From Desulfocapsa sp. (lineage in GTDB: Bacteria > Desulfobacterota > Desulfobulbia > Desulfobulbales > Desulfocapsaceae): 64,000 bases of DNA. Positions 59,965 through 64,000 of the stretch are shown in pieces. The stretch's first letter is position 1. Each line of letters opens with the position of its first letter. The notes beneath the pieces are model-generated. The model did not search any database. It was not told the DNA's origin and saw only the letters and a program-made list of their open reading frames with translations. The DNA is taken from NCBI GenBank assembly GCA_021737265.1, contig JAIPEF010000002.1, positions 1-64,000 of the forward strand. The letters are read 5' to 3'. The translations under genes were made by a program, and so were the position numbers.

Positions 59965-60771
59965 TTACTTGTTGTCCTCGTTTTCAGAAAAGCCTTTCAC
60001 AAGCATGGCACCGGCAAGCCCAAGGATGCCAATGTCTTTGGCTTTCTTCATTGCTGGTTTCACCATGGAAGCCATCATGGCACGGCGTTTTACGCTGGCC
60101 ATGTCGGCAAGTTCCGGGGTGTAATCGGCAAAAAGCAGGCCCATATCTTTCTTATTCCCGTAGTAACGGGAGTTGGGGCCGATATGCCCACCTTTAACTT
60201 CAAGGCCTTTGGCACCCTTTTTCACATACTGTGAAACTGCTGAGTTTGGATCGGAGAGATCGCCAAAAATACGAGCACCGGTAATGCATGTCTGAACACA
60301 GGCAGGATCAAGCCCGGCCTCAACACGCGGCTTACAGTAGGTACACTTGTCAGCTTTTCCTGCACTGTCATCATCGGCAAGAGCAGGATTTACATAACGT
60401 GCGCCATAAGGACAGGCGTCAGCACAGGCACCACAGCCGAGGCAGCGGTCCTTGTCGATCTGAACGGAGCCATCAAAAGGGTCCTTCCAGGTGGCAGCTA
60501 CGTTCATGGTTTTAGTCTTGCTATTTTTTGCCGTAAAGGTCATTTCCACGGGATCTGCAGGGCACTCAGCAACACAGGGCGGCTTGTCGCAGTGATTGCA
60601 GAGACCGGGGTAATAGGTTGAGGCCATGCCGTCATCAGTCATGGTGGGGCCAAGGCGTTTGACCCAGTTACGCTGGTAAGGAACCGGAACCTCCCACTCT
60701 GCCCGACAGGCAATGGTGCAGGCATGACAGCCGACACAGCGTTCCAGATCTATGATCATTCCATATTGCAT
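59965..60771 (-). CDS. 4x[4Fe-4S] ferredoxin subunit of molybdopterin oxidoreductase (PsrB/PhsB-like)
   Basis: CVGCHACTIAC, CNHCDKPPCVAECP, CLGCGACADACPYGAR, CTYC. Confidence 0.9.
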   Translation of the reverse strand: MQYGMIIDLERCVGCHACTIACRAEWEVPVPYQRNWVKRLGPTMTDDGMASTYYPGLCNHCDKPPCVAECPADPVEMTFTAKNSKTKTMNVAATWKDPFDGSVQIDKDRCLGCGACADACPYGARYVNPALADDDSAGKADKCTYCKPRVEAGLDPACVQTCITGARIFGDLSDPNSAVSQYVKKGAKGLEVKGGHIGPNSRYYGNKKDMGLLFADYTPELADMASVKRRAMMASMVKPAMKKAKDIGILGLAGAMLVKGFSENEDNK

Positions 60772-60806
60772 TGAATATATCCTCCTAAAAAGGCTTAAAG
60801 ATTAGA

Positions 60807-63047
60807 TCAGGCTGAAAGGTCCAGAACTTTTCCATCTTTGATCAGTTTAACAAAGTTGTTCCTCATGCCACTACAGCCGGTTTCGGGATCAATGGCCAGT
60901 TTAGTGATAAGGCTCTGATCATCAACGCCTGCACCGACACCAATGGTCATCAGTGGGTTGGCACTGCCATAACCGTGATACATATAGACACAGTCTTTTC
61001 TGATACCTGCTGTAACTTTTACAGTAGTCGTAGTACGGGATTCAACGCCTTCACTGTTGACAAAACCGACAGTATCACCGTCAACGAGGCCAATCTTTGC
61101 TGCGACCTTGTCGTTCACCCAGACAGGATTGTCAGGCATGGCATTGTGCAGCCAGACATTGTTCTGGCTTCTGTTGAAGGTGTGTACCGGGGCGCGTCCA
61201 TACAGCAGCCTGGCATATCCTTCCGGAGTATCGGGAACAGCTATGTAAGTCGGAGCACCAGGATGTCCGGTGTCTTCTATCTCCTCATTAAAGAGCATAA
61301 CCGTGAAGTCTTCCGGAACTCCGTATGGATCCTTACCGGGCTGGATATGAATGCCATCCTCAGCCTTCAGCTTCTCAATGGAGAGATTGGCAGTGGCAAG
61401 GCTCTTGTCGACCAGTTCTTCAATGGTCTGCACCGGGATTTTAGCCTCATGTCCCATCCGCTTGGCAATCTCATTGGTGATGTAAATCTGATCCTTACGT
61501 TCAAACATAGGGGGTACCAGCGGCATACGAGCAGAAATGTACTGCTGATGCTCTTTGGAAAGATCCCACTGAGTTCCTGTTTTGATGAAATCAAAACGCT
61601 CAAGATAACTGGGTTCAGGAAGGAGAATGTCAGCCCATGCAGTAACATCTGTTGGCATAACATCAACACACATCACAAAATCCATAGCATTGAAGAGATC
61701 CTTCATCTTCTGCTGGCCAGGGATGGTCTGCAGGGGATTTTGTCCCCAGACCACACAGCTCTTGATAGGATAAGGTTTGCCGGAGATAGCACAGTCACGG
61801 ATGAGTTCTGTAGGTGTTCCCGGAGGCTTGAAAGGATAAATTTTTTCGTCTTTCTGGTGGTCTTGGTTGAGATCAAATTCTTGTCCATGATCCTCCTTGG
61901 CCCAGCTAACACCACCAACTTTTGGTCCCTTGGCGGGAACCCAGCCGCCTTTGACATAATAGGCTCCGAGAATTCCTGTCAGGCAGGCAAGTGCGCGCTG
62001 ACGCTGGAAATCATTTCCATGCCAGGAGACGTGACGACCGGGATGAATACCAACATGCGGGGCATTTGCCGCTAGCATTTCTGCAACTTCTTTGATCTGC
62101 TCGGCAGGGATGTCACATTCCTTTGCAGCCTTCTCAAGGGTCCACTCTTTGATGGCTGCGAAAAATTCGTCAAAACCTTCCGTATGGTCTTCAACGAAAG
62201 CCTTATCATATTTATTGTTTTTGACAAGGTAGTTCATGATGGCCAGCATGTAGGCAGTATCGGTTCCAGGTTTGATCTGTACCCAGATATCCGCCTTGGC
62301 AGCAGATGCGGAGAAACGGGGATCTGCGACAATCAGCTTGGCCCCATTCTGCAAGCCTTGAATGTATTGTTTGATATGGGAAACATGGATGTTCTCACCG
62401 AGATGATCTCCGATAAAAAAGAGCACTTTGGTGTTTGGCATATCAATTTTTTCACCGGGTGCTTTTCCAATTGTAGCAACATAAGCGGTATCACGGATAC
62501 CACGGCACTGAAAGAACGAGGCCTCGGAAACATTGTGAGTTCCGACAGCTCGCTCAAAATAGTGCATGGGGTACTTGGCAGATGAACCGTGAGGGAAGAC
62601 ACAGATACCCTGGGCACCATACTGGTCAACGGTTTTTTTCAGTTTGGAGCCACATTCATCCAGTGCCTCTTTCCAGGAAATCCGTTTCCATTTAGGTTCA
62701 CCGCGTTTTCCAACATTTTTCATGGGATATTTCAGCCGATCTACATCGTAGAGCAGTTGAACCCCTGCATTTCCGCGGGCACAGATCGCAGTACCGTTGT
62801 CAATGGATTTTGGGTTTCCTTCAAGCTTCATCAGTCTGCCGTCGCGAACTTTACCGACTAACTGACAACGCCAGAAACACATCTCGCAGATTCCACCAGT
62901 AACGGTTTTATCTCCAAAGGTTCCCTTTGCTTCAAGGGCAGATCTGGAGATGCCGGTGCTTGCGGAAACAACCTTGGCCAGAGGAACCGAGGCTGCTGCC
63001 AGGGATGCCGTCTGAAGGAATTTACGCCTTGTTAGGTTGAAAGCCAT
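60807..63047 (-). CDS. Tat-exported molybdopterin oxidoreductase catalytic subunit (PsrA/PhsA-like)
   Basis: RRKFLQTASLAAASVP Tat signal; CEMCFWRCQ FeS motif; molybdopterin-binding motifs. Confidence 0.9.
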   Translation of the reverse strand: MAFNLTRRKFLQTASLAAASVPLAKVVSASTGISRSALEAKGTFGDKTVTGGICEMCFWRCQLVGKVRDGRLMKLEGNPKSIDNGTAICARGNAGVQLLYDVDRLKYPMKNVGKRGEPKWKRISWKEALDECGSKLKKTVDQYGAQGICVFPHGSSAKYPMHYFERAVGTHNVSEASFFQCRGIRDTAYVATIGKAPGEKIDMPNTKVLFFIGDHLGENIHVSHIKQYIQGLQNGAKLIVADPRFSASAAKADIWVQIKPGTDTAYMLAIMNYLVKNNKYDKAFVEDHTEGFDEFFAAIKEWTLEKAAKECDIPAEQIKEVAEMLAANAPHVGIHPGRHVSWHGNDFQRQRALACLTGILGAYYVKGGWVPAKGPKVGGVSWAKEDHGQEFDLNQDHQKDEKIYPFKPPGTPTELIRDCAISGKPYPIKSCVVWGQNPLQTIPGQQKMKDLFNAMDFVMCVDVMPTDVTAWADILLPEPSYLERFDFIKTGTQWDLSKEHQQYISARMPLVPPMFERKDQIYITNEIAKRMGHEAKIPVQTIEELVDKSLATANLSIEKLKAEDGIHIQPGKDPYGVPEDFTVMLFNEEIEDTGHPGAPTYIAVPDTPEGYARLLYGRAPVHTFNRSQNNVWLHNAMPDNPVWVNDKVAAKIGLVDGDTVGFVNSEGVESRTTTTVKVTAGIRKDCVYMYHGYGSANPLMTIGVGAGVDDQSLITKLAIDPETGCSGMRNNFVKLIKDGKVLDLSA

Positions 63048-63603
63048 CTTTCTCTTCCTCCTTAGTGAAGAAATCTATTAATTGTACAATCACCCTGTAA
63101 TATGGGTGATGAGCTTCTTCCGTCACCCTGGCCTGAAATAATCCATACCATGGGCGAAATAGTTTTTTTAGAAATTCCTCTTCGCCGGCCAAATCATGTT
63201 CTTCAGCCATAAGAGAAAGGAATTCAAGTTCATGTATTAAGTGATCGGGGAAATCGGCGTCATCTTCCATGCCAAAGCCCTTTTCCCGATAAAATGCGAG
63301 TGTGTTTCCTGCAAAGGTTCCCTGCAAAGCCTTATCCATATAGACAGAGCCATAGGGAGGGGCAACCACGTGGGGAACACCATTAATGAAAAGTCTGGTG
63401 TATTCCACTTGGAGGTCCTCAATGGGATCCGCAGAATTGTCAATCTCTTTTTTTATTGTAACACCATCTTCCAGGGCACCCAGAGTGCCAAGCAGATTGT
63501 ACAATACATTGAAGAATTCTTCGTTCATCCACTCTGTATCCGGATACTGCATACACTGTGAAAGAAAGCGATATACTCGGGCTATGTCTTCAGATGGTGA
63601 CAT
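63022..63603 (-). CDS. TorD/DmsD-family redox enzyme maturation chaperone
   Basis: ARVYRFLSQCMQYPDTEW, APPYGSVYMD, DHLIHELEFLSLM; overlaps the downstream catalytic gene by 26 nt. Confidence 0.88.
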   Translation of the reverse strand: MSPSEDIARVYRFLSQCMQYPDTEWMNEEFFNVLYNLLGTLGALEDGVTIKKEIDNSADPIEDLQVEYTRLFINGVPHVVAPPYGSVYMDKALQGTFAGNTLAFYREKGFGMEDDADFPDHLIHELEFLSLMAEEHDLAGEEEFLKKLFRPWYGLFQARVTEEAHHPYYRVIVQLIDFFTKEEEKDGFQPNKA

Positions 63604-63659
63604 TATAAATAAGGGATGACAAATCAGCAGGAAATGCCTTTGTCACTTAGTTACTTTTA

Positions 63660-63743
63660 ATAAACTCGTAAAAACCTCAAACCTAGGATGGCTAAATAAA
63701 AAATGCAGCAACGAAGCAGATGGAGAGTTTTCACGACGCCATC
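63660..63743. repeat. Family A element, copy 7 (core-deleted derivative)
   Basis: TAAACTCGTAAAAACCTCAAACCTAGGATGGCTAAATAAAAAATGCAGCAACGAAGCAGATGGAGAGTTTTCACGACGCCATC; lacks most of the central palindrome. Confidence 0.9.
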
Positions 63744-63990
63744 ACTTTTAATTCTCTAGGATTATCAATATTCTTTTCTAGTCGGTTGTCTTTAACTATC
63801 AGCCAGCATATCCAACTGGACTTTGATTGTCAATGAAATGCTGTGGAGAGCCTTGAAAAAACAAGTAATTGAGAATGAATAGCAATTCATTCCGGTGTAA
63901 GACAATCTGTCGCTACTGATTTTTATTCTGAAAAAACATTTAGAAACGGATTTTGAGGGGACATCTTCTCAATAGGATTTCATAAAGATT

Positions 63991-64000
63991 GATGGCGTAA
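63991..64000. repeat. Possible start of a further family A copy, cut by window end
   Basis: GATGGCGTAA, as in the first bases of copy 4. Confidence 0.4.

Noticed and set aside
60975-62075. 366-aa plus-strand ORF
   Set aside because: Lies wholly antisense to the well-supported molybdopterin oxidoreductase gene; no recognisable domain; shadow ORF
60807-63047. Possible Sec in the molybdopterin oxidoreductase
   Set aside because: ORF is complete without in-frame stops; the likely Mo ligand is Cys (SFFQCRG)
1-64000. CRISPR arrays, tRNA/rRNA genes, prophage or IS transposases
   Set aside because: No regularly spaced repeats, tRNA-like cloverleafs or transposase/integrase ORFs were recognised by eye; a tRNAscan-SE and Infernal run would be needed to exclude small RNAs

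Overview
The window is a chromosomal segment of a probable sulfate-reducing Desulfobulbaceae-like deltaproteobacterium (lineage inferred from gene content only). It is densely coded, mostly core metabolism: split pyruvate carboxylase, KorDABC, family II PPase, RarA, Dus, DEAD helicase, MurJ, EF-G-like, MogA, PurM, MgtE, HtrA-like protease, FBPases, PepA, split MetH, UvrC, EttA, two-component systems, and a TorD/molybdopterin oxidoreductase/FeS operon. There are no convincing tRNA, rRNA, CRISPR, prophage or transposase genes. The most notable observations are: (1) a probable unannotated selenoprotein at 11315-12883 (-), a UshA-like domain plus tetraheme cytochrome c, with an in-frame UGA in a PCG-U context followed by a SECIS-like hairpin whose GGUCU loop lies 18 nt after the UGA; (2) a family of about 85-220 bp imperfect-palindrome elements (at least 7 copies) with compensatory changes in the hairpin arms; (3) a thiC remnant cut off at a repeat copy; (4) a GlpX-type FBPase homologue that has lost most catalytic residues, next to an intact class III FBPase; (5) a MamK-like actin paired with an amidase; (6) a MerR-HTH/PAS/degenerate-cyclase regulator paired with an HD-GYP protein, with TGTCTA boxes upstream; (7) about 100-bp near-identical inverted repeats 33 kb apart. 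All assignments were made by reading translations and sequence by eye; no database searches were run.
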